From Chloroflexota bacterium (GTDB taxonomy: Bacteria > Chloroflexota > Dehalococcoidia > JABGRK01), in assembly GCA_018648325.1 (NCBI GenBank), contig JABGRK010000012.1, forward strand, positions 132,159 to 196,158: 64,000 bases of DNA, read 5' to 3'. Shown here piece after piece: positions 1 to 8,090 of this stretch (its first letter is position 1; every line of letters starts with the position of its first letter). The translations under genes were made by a program, and so were the position numbers. The notes under the pieces were generated by a model. That model was not told the origin of the DNA. It did not search any database and saw nothing but the letters and a program-made list of their open reading frames with translations.

Positions 1-354
1 ATGGCGCGTGGCGACAGGAGAGTGGGCAAGGCCATACACCGTGCATGGCAGTTGGGTTGCAGATACGATTCCTGGAGTGAGCATTTCAGGTACGATTTGT
101 GGCAGCAGTCCTTTGATCAGACTGGTATTGATCCGGGACTATACGCTCGTCGGAAGCGTGATCTAGATGAGGTGCTGCCTTGGTCACATATCGATATTGG
201 CGTTAGTGTAGATTTTCTGCGGCGCGAATATCAGCGAGCCATGGATGAGAAGGATACACCTGATTGTTCTCAGAATGCGTGTGTGGCATGCGGGCTTCAG
301 GCCTCGGACGTTAAGTGTCAGACGAGGCGTGAGTCTTCTGCTTCATCTGATTAA
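1..354 (+). CDS. TIGR03960-type B12-binding radical SAM protein, C-terminal end (partial)
   Basis: The reading frame is already open at the first base, so this is the 3' end of a longer gene and the ATG at position 1 is probably internal. The 117 residues resemble the C-terminus of the long radical SAM proteins of the TIGR03960 type: RGDRRVGKAIHRAW near the start, a W-rich stretch, then LPWSHIDIGVSVDFL and a cysteine cluster PDCSQNACVACG near residues 87-98. In that family the substrate is not established. The catalytic CxxxCxxC and cobalamin domains would lie upstream of this window. The last bases overlap the stop of the converging histidine kinase gene by a few nucleotides. Family recognition is from memory of conserved motifs. 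Confidence 0.7.
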   Translation: MARGDRRVGKAIHRAWQLGCRYDSWSEHFRYDLWQQSFDQTGIDPGLYARRKRDLDEVLPWSHIDIGVSVDFLRREYQRAMDEKDTPDCSQNACVACGLQASDVKCQTRRESSASSD

Positions 355-1100
355 ACCACCACTGCTGCTATTTCTCGGCTGTTAATTGTGATGCTATTGG
401 ATTGCAGGGTGAATACGAACTGGCTACCCTGTCCGTACTCACTTGATGCTGTAATATCGCCGCCCATAAGATTGGCCAGTTTTTTGCTCAAATACAGGCC
501 CAGACCGGTGCCGTCCTGGCTTTTGGTAAGGTCTGAATTGACCTGTTGGAATGGCTGGAAGAGCCTTTTGAGGTCTGTACTTGTGATTCCTGCACCTGTG
601 TCAGTAACTTTGAATTCCAGCGTTGTCTTGTCTTTAAGTTTGGTAGATATCTTGATACTGCCTTTTTCGGTAAATTTGATTGCATTACTAAGCAGATTGA
701 TTAAAATCTGTTTAATTCGTCTGCTGTCACTATGCAGGCATATGGCTTCTTGTATATCGGTGTTAATCGGCAGTTTTTTAAGATTGGCCATTGGCGAAAC
801 AGTATTTAGCACTTCGGTTAACAGATCATCCAGTTTGATATCAGCGGTAATAAGTTCGAATTTTCCGGCTTCCAGCTTGGAAATATCCAGTACATCATTG
901 ATCAGGCACAGCAGATGGTCGGCACTGCTTTTTACCATTGTTAGTTGCTGGCGTTGTTCGTCGTTTATCTCGCCGGTAAGTCCTTGCAGCATTATACCTG
1001 TAAAACCGATTACAGCGTTAAGTGGCGTTCTTAGTTCGTGACTCATACTGGCAAGAAATATGGATTTAAGCCTGTCAGCTTCCTGAAGGTGTATATTCAT
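351..1100 (-). CDS. histidine kinase, catalytic part (split from sensor part)
   Basis: This is a sensor-kinase transmitter module. The HisKA phosphoacceptor is H21 in SMSHELRTPLNAVIGF. The HATPase_c domain follows, with N-box QILINLLSNAIKF, G1 box DTGAGI and G2 box GTGLGLYLSKKL. It has no sensory or membrane part. The ATG at 1100 has no Shine-Dalgarno sequence, and the frame overlaps the end of the upstream sensor ORF by 26 nt. Together the two resemble one 7TM-PAS-PAS-HisKA-HATPase kinase broken at the PAS/HisKA junction. It could be translated by coupling, but a disrupted gene is the simpler reading. No response regulator lies next to it. Confidence 0.75.
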   Translation of the reverse strand: MNIHLQEADRLKSIFLASMSHELRTPLNAVIGFTGIMLQGLTGEINDEQRQQLTMVKSSADHLLCLINDVLDISKLEAGKFELITADIKLDDLLTEVLNTVSPMANLKKLPINTDIQEAICLHSDSRRIKQILINLLSNAIKFTEKGSIKISTKLKDKTTLEFKVTDTGAGITSTDLKRLFQPFQQVNSDLTKSQDGTGLGLYLSKKLANLMGGDITASSEYGQGSQFVFTLQSNSITINSREIAAVVV

Positions 1101-2454
1101 TTTTAATATGGGCGAAAGATGCCAGGGACGGGAAAAGGTATCCGTCTTTTCTAACGTGTTCTATTTCCGCCGTATGTGTGGAATTACCAGGTACAGATAG
1201 TATGCCAGAAAGTGTTTCAATTTTATTGGTGAGAAATCTGTTAATGTAATGCCGTAACTGTGTTCCGATGAGTTCTTGCGGAGTATATCCGAGCATGTCA
1301 GAGAATGCGTCATTAACATACGATATTTTCCTATCGATAGTGCTGATAATAACAATGCCATCGCTGGCTTGTTCCATGGCCAAGTTTAGCTTGCGTATGC
1401 TGTCTTCCATCTGTTGACGTGTTGTGATGTCACGGGCGATGAAAAGATATCCTATTCGTTTACCGTGCTCGTGTTGCAGCAAGGACGGCGATATGGATAC
1501 CGGGATGATTTTGCCTGTTTTGGACTGTAATGTTGCCTGGTAATCTTTTGCTTCTTTGAATTCGGGGCTATGCATTTTCCGAATAGTGTTCATTGTTATA
1601 TCTGCTTGAGGGAAGTATGCTCTGAGTTCGTTCCCCACCAGTTCTTCCTGCCGATAGCCGATTGTGTCCATAGCAGCGCGGTTAACCGTTGTGATTTTAC
1701 CATCAAGGTCGGTCAGAAACAGCAAGTCCGACATGGTATCCAGAATGTTTTCTGCTGCCATAGATGGTTCCACTGTAAATAGGCGGTATTTCCACATACC
1801 ATACCAGATAAAAAGGCCGCCAACGGTCCAGGCAGAGACAGTCATATCCGGCATTTGGATACTCAGTAATGGAGAAAGCAAACCCGTTAGCATACCTACT
1901 AATGATGGTATTGTGTAGCCGATTGCGATATATTTGGCCAAGTGCTTTTTGGCATGGTCTTTTTGCTTGATATAGTATCTCCACATTATGAAACCAATAA
2001 GCACGACCATTGATATGAACCAGATATTAGTAATCAGTGTTGTTGCGTTGAATTGTGATTCATTTGCCCACCCCCACCAGGCCTGTTTGATTTCCGAAGT
2101 CAGGTAATTTGTCGTTATAACGATAATAGTAAAGCACATTGCAGGAACATATATTAGTATGAGGGCTCGTTTTTTACTTAAGATCTTCCATTGTTCGGTA
2201 TAAGCCAGCGCGAAATGCAGGATGACTACCATGATAAGTGGCCACAGAACATCAATTTTTGCCCAAACCAGTGCCGCTGCTGTATTGCGTGACTGGCGAA
2301 GGCTGTATTCTGCGAAAGCGGTATAGGCCATCAGGATACATGTTATGGAGAAGAAACGATTGACTTTACTTTTAGAATTACTGGCATAAACCAGCGCTGC
2401 CAGCACAAGCGAAATGATGGCAGAAGCTAGTGATACGAAGGCAAAAGAATTCAT
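1075..2454 (-). CDS. histidine kinase, 7TM and PAS sensor part (split from kinase part)
   Basis: The N-terminal ~225 residues contain about seven hydrophobic segments of the type found in histidine kinases with an N-terminal 7TM region. Two PAS domains follow: one from about residue 235 (ILDTMSDLLFLTDLDGKI), with a PAC-like end VSISPSLLQHEHGKRIGYLF, and a second from about residue 350 (MEQASDGIVIISTIDRKI). The second PAS stops early: after FPSLASFAHIKNE the frame runs into EYTPSGS and a stop, so its last strands and the linker to the dimerisation helix are missing. The kinase module continues in another frame starting at 1100. The membrane sensor is therefore probably disconnected from its kinase unless frameshifting occurs. 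Confidence 0.75.
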   Translation of the reverse strand: MNSFAFVSLASAIISLVLAALVYASNSKSKVNRFFSITCILMAYTAFAEYSLRQSRNTAAALVWAKIDVLWPLIMVVILHFALAYTEQWKILSKKRALILIYVPAMCFTIIVITTNYLTSEIKQAWWGWANESQFNATTLITNIWFISMVVLIGFIMWRYYIKQKDHAKKHLAKYIAIGYTIPSLVGMLTGLLSPLLSIQMPDMTVSAWTVGGLFIWYGMWKYRLFTVEPSMAAENILDTMSDLLFLTDLDGKITTVNRAAMDTIGYRQEELVGNELRAYFPQADITMNTIRKMHSPEFKEAKDYQATLQSKTGKIIPVSISPSLLQHEHGKRIGYLFIARDITTRQQMEDSIRKLNLAMEQASDGIVIISTIDRKISYVNDAFSDMLGYTPQELIGTQLRHYINRFLTNKIETLSGILSVPGNSTHTAEIEHVRKDGYLFPSLASFAHIKNEYTPSGS

Positions 2455-2634
2455 CGTTACCGCCGATTATAGATAATATCTTCCCGAAATTATAAAATAC
2501 GGCAGCTTGCAGGTGGGAAAAAGGTCTTTTAGGGTCATTTTAGTGAGCGGATCAGCTCGTTTTTTTATTGGACAAAAATACATCATTGACATGGCGCTTG
2601 CGCAAACCTAAAATGCGCACAAAGGGGAAAACAT

Positions 2635-4032
2635 TTGGCTAGCGCAAAAGTGAGAGACTACTACAAGCTGGTGCGGCGTGTGACAGCGGAACTTCATGCC
2701 GAAAGTACGCTTGAGCATTTTAGTGCGACCGCTATCCGTGGTATCGCACGTAGCATGGATGGTTCCGCCTCTCTGCTTCTTTTGGATTCAACCGGTAAAA
2801 AACTGGTGCATAGTACTTCTTGGAAGCTGCCTCAATTCTATCTAAAAAAGGGCGTGCTAGATGCCCAAAAAAGTATTGCCGAGATAGTCAAACGACAGCC
2901 AATAATAGTGCCCAGTGTGCGCCGTAGCAAGCGTATGCAGTATCGTGAGCAGGCACTAGAGGCGGGATTCGCCTCAGTTTTAGGTGTTCCGATAATGAAT
3001 GGCAGCAGCCCGGTTGGCACTATAAGGGTTTATCTTAAAGAGCATAGGGAATTTACCAACAACGAGGTGGAGTTTGTTTCAACGATGGCTAGCTTAGTGT
3101 CGCTGGCCCTTGAGAAACAAACATGGTTGAATCAAACTAAGGATATGGCGGCAATCGAGCCAGTGGAACCCAAGCAATTGCCAAAGCTAAAGAAGGTAAA
3201 GTTTGTCCATCCCAGCGAGGAAGAATTTGCCAGTATCCTCGATTTCTACAACATCGAGTGGGTGTATGAGCCAAGGGCGTTTCCTCTGAATTGGGAGGGG
3301 CAGAGAGTAACGCAGATGTTTACTCCCGATTTCTATCTACCCCGCTATGATTTGTATGTAGAGCTTACTACCATGAAGCAGCGGTCGGTTACACTTAAAA
3401 ACAAGAAATTGCGCCGCCTGCGTCAGCTCTATCCCGGCACTAAAATAACATTGTTGTATAAAAAAGACTTTGAGCGTATGCTTGCCCGGTTTGGGTATGA
3501 ACCGATGGCACAGGCTAAAGGGCACGGCGTTGGCGAAGTACTCTTTTCTGCAGATCAAATACAGCGGCGCGTGAGTTCACTGGCAAAGCAAGTGTCCGAA
3601 GATTATGAAGGTAAAGTGCCACTGCTGGTGGGAGTTTTAAGGGGGGTGATTTGCTTTATGGCTGATCTTATACGAAATATGAGTATTCCCCTAAATGTTG
3701 ACGTGATGTCGTTGTCTTCTTACGCAAGTGATAGGGGTGAGGTGGTTAAGATAACCAAGGATCTAGCTATGGATGTTGTGGGCAGGCATGTGATTATGGT
3801 GGAGGATATTATAGATACGGGCATAACTTTGAACTATCTGCTCAATCACCTGTGGTTAAAAAAACCGGCAAGTCTAGCGGTATGTACGTTACTTGATAAA
3901 AAGGCGCGGCGTTTGTTGGATACTCCTTTAGACTATGTGGGATTTGAAGTGCCGGATCAATTTGTGATCGGCTATGGGCTTGATTATAAAGAAGAGTATC
4001 GCAATTTACCGTTTATAGGTGTGCTTGAGTAA
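2635..4032 (+). CDS. GAF - PD-(D/E)XK-like - phosphoribosyltransferase fusion protein
   Basis: This is a three-part cytoplasmic protein of 465 residues. Residues ~10-165 form a GAF domain (ASLLLLDSTGKKL, SVLGVPIMNGSSPVGTIRVY). Residues ~185-290 resemble a small PD-(D/E)XK-like or VSR-like fold: FTPDFYLPRYDLYVELTTMK followed by a basic helix. The usual lysine of ExK is not in register (ELT), so activity is uncertain. Residues ~300-465 are a hypoxanthine-guanine phosphoribosyltransferase-like domain with the PRPP loop VMVEDIIDTGIT and the hydrophobic lead-in PLLVGVLRGVICFMADL. The TTG start at 2635 is chosen because AAGGGG lies just upstream. Purine salvage or nucleotide-responsive signalling is inferred. 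The domain combination is unusual. Confidence 0.75.
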   Translation: MASAKVRDYYKLVRRVTAELHAESTLEHFSATAIRGIARSMDGSASLLLLDSTGKKLVHSTSWKLPQFYLKKGVLDAQKSIAEIVKRQPIIVPSVRRSKRMQYREQALEAGFASVLGVPIMNGSSPVGTIRVYLKEHREFTNNEVEFVSTMASLVSLALEKQTWLNQTKDMAAIEPVEPKQLPKLKKVKFVHPSEEEFASILDFYNIEWVYEPRAFPLNWEGQRVTQMFTPDFYLPRYDLYVELTTMKQRSVTLKNKKLRRLRQLYPGTKITLLYKKDFERMLARFGYEPMAQAKGHGVGEVLFSADQIQRRVSSLAKQVSEDYEGKVPLLVGVLRGVICFMADLIRNMSIPLNVDVMSLSSYASDRGEVVKITKDLAMDVVGRHVIMVEDIIDTGITLNYLLNHLWLKKPASLAVCTLLDKKARRLLDTPLDYVGFEVPDQFVIGYGLDYKEEYRNLPFIGVLE

Positions 4033-4446
4033 GAGTAAAAAACGGGCATAAAAAACCCTCCAGGTAACCTTTGTATCCTGTAACTTCCTGAGTAACTCCA
4101 GCCTTTCAGTTTAACCCTAATCGGCTTTTGTTTCCTCGTTCCTTTACTTTATACTCCGGTTTCCTGGAAGGACTTACAATTTGCCATAAAGCGGATTCCT
4201 TGTCAAACGTTGTATCGGGTAAATAGTGACGTTATAAGGCACTGACATCCAATGGCATATAGTATAATCTTCAATAATCCGCCTATTCCGTCAATTACCA
4301 CGATTAACTCCCTCTTTTGCCAAGGGGAGGTCACTACTAACGGGGCCACGGATTTTTGTTTAAATAGATGATGCAATGGGTTGCACAAAGTTATTTATCG
4401 AACATATAATGGTTATTCGTTAAGCAATTATTTGGGAGAGAGTAGG
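4033..4446. other. intergenic stretch without a recognisable gene
   Basis: About 410 bases lie between the phosphoribosyltransferase fusion and the first GNAT gene. I see no strong hairpin terminator, RNA gene or well-formed coding frame with a ribosome binding site. The only ORF on the minus strand lacks a plausible start context and recognisable content. The promoter of the GNAT pair is expected here but I cannot place it confidently. Confidence 0.4.
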
Positions 4447-5085
4447 ATGAATGATGATTTAATCGGGCTATACCGCTTGGATAAGACTGATGTTGATCGT
4501 GCGGCTGAAGCTCTGGGGCGGGCTTTTACTGATGATCCGCTCACTCTGTTTGCCTTTCCCGATGGAGTGCCGGATGATGGGGTAATGTTCAATTTCTTTA
4601 AGGTTCCGGTGAAGTACACATTGAAATACGGCGAGGCCTATGCTCCTTCCTCTGAGATAGAGGGTGTTGCATTGTGGTTGCCATCGGGCAGGTCTGCGAT
4701 GACCTTCTGGAGGATGTTACGTATTATGTCGCTGTGGTCCATGTTAAAGATGATGCGCAGAATAGGTTTTGGCAGGATGAAACGCATGGCCAGTATCGGC
4801 GGGTTTCTGGATAAAGCGCACAAGCGTCTGGCACCTTCTGAACACTGCTATCTACAAACACTGGGCGTTGATCCTGATCATCAAGGTAACGGATATGCCA
4901 GTAAACTGCTGCGGCCTATGTTTGCCCGCCTCGATGAACAGCGTATGCCTTGCTACCTTGATACGCTCACCGAAAAGAACGCTGCGATGTATGAGCACCT
5001 CGGTTTCAAGGTATTGGAAAAGATGGATATCCCTGATACTGACATCTCAGCTTGGGCTATGCTAAGGGAGCCGGGCGGAATATAA
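4447..5085 (+). CDS. GNAT family N-acetyltransferase, copy 1
   Basis: A 212-residue acetyltransferase of the GNAT superfamily. The acetyl-CoA binding motif A is LGVDPDHQGNGYASKLL, followed by PCYLDTLTEKNAAMYEHLGF, the usual C-terminal half with the Tyr general-acid region. The N-terminal half (DDPLTLFAFPDG, GVALWLPSGR) matches the subgroup of GNATs that begin with a DDP motif. The ATG at 4447 is preferred over the longer frame at 4381 because GGGAGAGAG lies just upstream and the copy-2 protein begins with the same residues. The substrate is unknown. The next gene is a close tandem duplicate. Confidence 0.85.
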   Translation: MNDDLIGLYRLDKTDVDRAAEALGRAFTDDPLTLFAFPDGVPDDGVMFNFFKVPVKYTLKYGEAYAPSSEIEGVALWLPSGRSAMTFWRMLRIMSLWSMLKMMRRIGFGRMKRMASIGGFLDKAHKRLAPSEHCYLQTLGVDPDHQGNGYASKLLRPMFARLDEQRMPCYLDTLTEKNAAMYEHLGFKVLEKMDIPDTDISAWAMLREPGGI

Positions 5086-5123
5086 TGGTTAATCATTTAC
5101 TGATTTTTAAAGGAGCAAGTGGG

Positions 5124-5765
5124 ATGGATGACGGTTTGAATGGGCTCTACAGACTTCAGAAGGATGATGCCGATAGTGTGGGTGAGATGCTGGGGAGGGC
5201 TTTCTACGATGATCCACTGACATTGTATGCTTATTCCGATAGGGAACGCGAAAGTGGTAGCCTGCACTACTTTTTCCAATTCCCCATAAGGTATTGTTTG
5301 CGCCACGGCGAAGGTTATACACTCACTTCCGAGATAGAGGGCGTTGCTTTGTGGTTGCCATCCAACAAGTATCCAATAACGTTCTGGAGGACGTTGCGCA
5401 CTGCATCGCTGTGGTCCATGTTAAAGATGAGCAGTAGGATAGGTATTGGTAGGATGAAACGCATGGCCCGCATAGGTAAACACATTGATGAAGCGCATAA
5501 ACGTCTGGCTCCGTCTGAACACATGTATCTATATGTATTGGGCGTTGATCCTGAGCATCAAGGACAGGGCCTTGCCAGCAAGCTGCTAAAGCCGATGTTT
5601 GCCAAGCTTGATCAGGAAGGCATGCCGTGCTACCTGGATACACTCATGGAGAAAAACGTTGGAATGTATGAGCATTTTGGTTTCAAGGTGCTGGAAAAGA
5701 TAGACATTCCAGACACTAATATTACAAGCTGGGCTATGCTTAGACAGCCCAGCTTGGCTATTTAA
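5124..5765 (+). CDS. GNAT family N-acetyltransferase, copy 2
   Basis: A 213-residue paralogue of the preceding gene. The two proteins align over their whole length, sharing for example EIEGVALWLPS, KRLAPSEH and FKVLEKxDIPDT. The acetyl-CoA loop is LGVDPEHQGQGLASKLL. AGGAG at 5111-5115 precedes the chosen ATG at 5124; longer in-frame extensions into the upstream gene have no support. The short spacing and common orientation suggest a two-gene operon made by tandem duplication. The substrate is unknown and may have diverged between the copies. Confidence 0.85.
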   Translation: MDDGLNGLYRLQKDDADSVGEMLGRAFYDDPLTLYAYSDRERESGSLHYFFQFPIRYCLRHGEGYTLTSEIEGVALWLPSNKYPITFWRTLRTASLWSMLKMSSRIGIGRMKRMARIGKHIDEAHKRLAPSEHMYLYVLGVDPEHQGQGLASKLLKPMFAKLDQEGMPCYLDTLMEKNVGMYEHFGFKVLEKIDIPDTNITSWAMLRQPSLAI

Positions 5766-5777
5766 CGTAGCATTTGT

Positions 5778-6551
5778 TTATACAGGCACACCACCGTCTA
5801 TGTACATGGTTTGGCCGCTCATATAGCTTGATGCATTTGATGCCAGATACAGCGCTGCTCCGGTAATCTCGCTTGTATGTCCTAAGCGCTTCATGGGTAC
5901 GCCCACCTTGACCATAAGTTCCAACGCAGGTGATTCCATTACCGGCTCGCCAAGGTCAGTATGAATAAGTCCCGGTCCAATTCCATTTACCCTGATGCCG
6001 TGCTGCGCCAGTTCCCACGAGAGCACGCGGGTAAGCATAACTACACCTGACTTGGCTACACTATAGGCACCAAGCTGGTAGATGGGGAACCTGCCGGCAA
6101 TAGAACTGACATTAATAATAACGCCACTTTTCTTTTCCAGCATGCATTTGGTGGCTGCTGCCTGACTGCACAGGTAGCCGCTTTTGAGGTTGTTGTTCAT
6201 TACCTTGTCCCAGCCGTCCTCGCGCAGTTCCATAAGCGGTACCATAACATTCATTCCGGCGTTGTTTACCAGAATATCGATGGTGCCGAATTCTTCAATA
6301 CATTTATCCACCATATTGTCAACGTCGGCTTTAAGGGCAACGTTGGTGGGGACCACTAGCGCTTTTCGTCCCAGCGCTCTTATCTCAACAGCTACTTTTT
6401 CCAGATCTTCTGCCGTTCTACTGGCTATACAAACGTTGGCACCCGCTTCGGCATAGGTAAGGGCAATCGCTCTTCCTATTCCTTTGCTGCCGCCTGTTAC
6501 TATCGCTACTTTCCCTTTAAGTGAGAAATCGGGTAAATTGGGCGTTGTCAT
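5778..6551 (-). CDS. SDR family oxidoreductase (FabG/glucose dehydrogenase-like)
   Basis: A 257-residue classical short-chain dehydrogenase. The Rossmann glycine motif TGGSKGIG lies near residue 19, NNAG near residue 92, the catalytic Ser in INVSSIAG and the YxxxK pair in YSVAKSG. The C-terminus ends GQTMYIDGGVPV, as is typical of the family. NAD(P)(H)-dependent oxidation or reduction of a carbonyl substrate is expected, but the substrate cannot be read from sequence. It converges on the GNAT pair with only 12 bp between stops. Confidence 0.85.
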   Translation of the reverse strand: MTTPNLPDFSLKGKVAIVTGGSKGIGRAIALTYAEAGANVCIASRTAEDLEKVAVEIRALGRKALVVPTNVALKADVDNMVDKCIEEFGTIDILVNNAGMNVMVPLMELREDGWDKVMNNNLKSGYLCSQAAATKCMLEKKSGVIINVSSIAGRFPIYQLGAYSVAKSGVVMLTRVLSWELAQHGIRVNGIGPGLIHTDLGEPVMESPALELMVKVGVPMKRLGHTSEITGAALYLASNASSYMSGQTMYIDGGVPV

Positions 6552-6646
6552 TTCTTAAACCTCTTTCTAAAATCCAACAGCTATACTTGTACTTACCTGC
6601 GATATAGTTTAACCTGTTGTGTTACTTCATATCAAGTGGGGGCGAG

Positions 6647-8035
6647 TTACATATCGGCAACCATGTCCATAATAAGTGTAGTCCATCCGTAGTCGGTGGC
6701 ACGTTCGCCCTTGCCTGTTTTTGCTGAGTAATATTCCCTGAATCCCTGGTTTTTTATCAGCTTATAAGTCCTTCTGGTCAGTTCGTCGGCAACATCGTTA
6801 TATCCATGCAACCTGAGGCCTTTTGCCAGATACCAGTTGGTATATATCCACGTCTGATGGCCGCGCCAGATAACGTGCATATTGTGGAACGGGGAGCTTA
6901 CCGGCTCGACTGGTACGGGATATTTGGCCCAGAATTCGTTAGGATTTAGCAGCCAGTCGTTTACCAGTTTATCGGCGTGTTTCTTATCTATATTTTCCAG
7001 TATCAGCGGCATAAGGCTTGATATGGTATTGACCTTGATTTGCTTATCTTTGCCGTGTCTTGCATCAAGGCTGAAGTATAGTCCTGTATCTGGGTCATAC
7101 ATTTTATCTAGGATAGAGCTTTCTACTTGATCTGCCATTTGGGTGAATCTAGCGCAGTCCTGATCATCACCTGATATATCACACAGGCGGCTTAAGGATC
7201 TTAAGTTCTGCGCGTAGACACAGCAGAAAAGGGTGTCTTTGACTCTAAACAAGTTGCTATCGATAATCTTTTTATGGTCCCATCCTATGCTTGCGTATCT
7301 GACGATAAGTCTTGCCATGGGACCTATCGGAGCCAGACCGGCGTTGGAATGGCCGTAGACGGGATCGTATTCAGGACTGCGATCCTTTGATTCGTAGGAG
7401 ATGAATATTTCCGGCAGATGATCGTTTCCGGTTACCCTGTGGTTGTGTATATAAAGATAGTACTTTTTTAATCGGGGCAGTGCCCATTTTAGAAAATCGA
7501 GATCGTCGGTTCCCTGATAAACATATTCTACGGCAATACGCTCTACCGTTGCAGCCATGGCCGGTGGTTGCAGATAGGGTGAGCCGTATCTTATAGGCAG
7601 CACCTTTTTTAAAAGAATATCGCCCCAGTGCATCCTGTGTGGATTCCATATCATATGAGGTATGAATCCGTCTTCTCTTTGGCCTCGCAGCAGAAGCTCC
7701 ATTTCTTCTCGGGCCAGATCGAGGTCAAAGTGAGTCATGCTGACGACATGGGCGCAGGAATCCCAGTTCCATTGATGTGGATACCTTACGTCTATCGGTT
7801 CTTTGATTTTCCACCACAGCTTGTACATCCACTTAAGCCATGAGGGCCACTTATGTGGGTATGTGAGCGGTTTTAGACTGGGTGCGTGGTATGACAACTT
7901 TCTGAAAGGGTTTCTTTTAGTGGGTGCCGGTTTGGTGACCCTGTTTTTTTCAAGGGTGGTCAGTACTGCTTCTTTCAGCCAGTTAACATCTATTTCATCC
8001 GATGCCTGCTGTATATGATTGGCTTTGTCTAACAC
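6647..8035 (-). CDS. GH63/MGH1-like (alpha/alpha)6-barrel glycoside hydrolase
   Basis: A 462-residue protein resembling the mannosylglycerate hydrolase / GH63 group of (alpha/alpha)6 barrels. It has HQWNWDSCAHVVSM, LLLRGQREDGFIPHMIWNP, a GLYFSLDARHGKD segment and a C-terminal HVIWRGHQTWIYTNWYLAKG region rich in aromatic residues. In the family such motifs line the sugar-binding cleft. There is no signal peptide, so it is probably cytoplasmic and could act on a compatible solute such as mannosylglycerate or on a disaccharide. The start is GTG at 8035. It follows gyrA on the same strand after about 55 bp, so co-transcription is possible. Confidence 0.65.
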   Translation of the reverse strand: MLDKANHIQQASDEIDVNWLKEAVLTTLEKNRVTKPAPTKRNPFRKLSYHAPSLKPLTYPHKWPSWLKWMYKLWWKIKEPIDVRYPHQWNWDSCAHVVSMTHFDLDLAREEMELLLRGQREDGFIPHMIWNPHRMHWGDILLKKVLPIRYGSPYLQPPAMAATVERIAVEYVYQGTDDLDFLKWALPRLKKYYLYIHNHRVTGNDHLPEIFISYESKDRSPEYDPVYGHSNAGLAPIGPMARLIVRYASIGWDHKKIIDSNLFRVKDTLFCCVYAQNLRSLSRLCDISGDDQDCARFTQMADQVESSILDKMYDPDTGLYFSLDARHGKDKQIKVNTISSLMPLILENIDKKHADKLVNDWLLNPNEFWAKYPVPVEPVSSPFHNMHVIWRGHQTWIYTNWYLAKGLRLHGYNDVADELTRRTYKLIKNQGFREYYSAKTGKGERATDYGWTTLIMDMVADM

Positions 8036-8090
8036 AAAAGCAGTATCCTTGCTAAATCCCTTTATTTATTACCTCTGACACCACATTTCA

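Noticed and set aside
388..1041. Long plus-strand frame opposite the kinase
   Set aside because: It is antisense to clear HisKA/HATPase motifs and has no recognisable content.
4203..4388. 61-codon minus-strand frame in the 4.0-4.4 kb gap
   Set aside because: No ribosome binding site, no recognisable motif and no partner gene.
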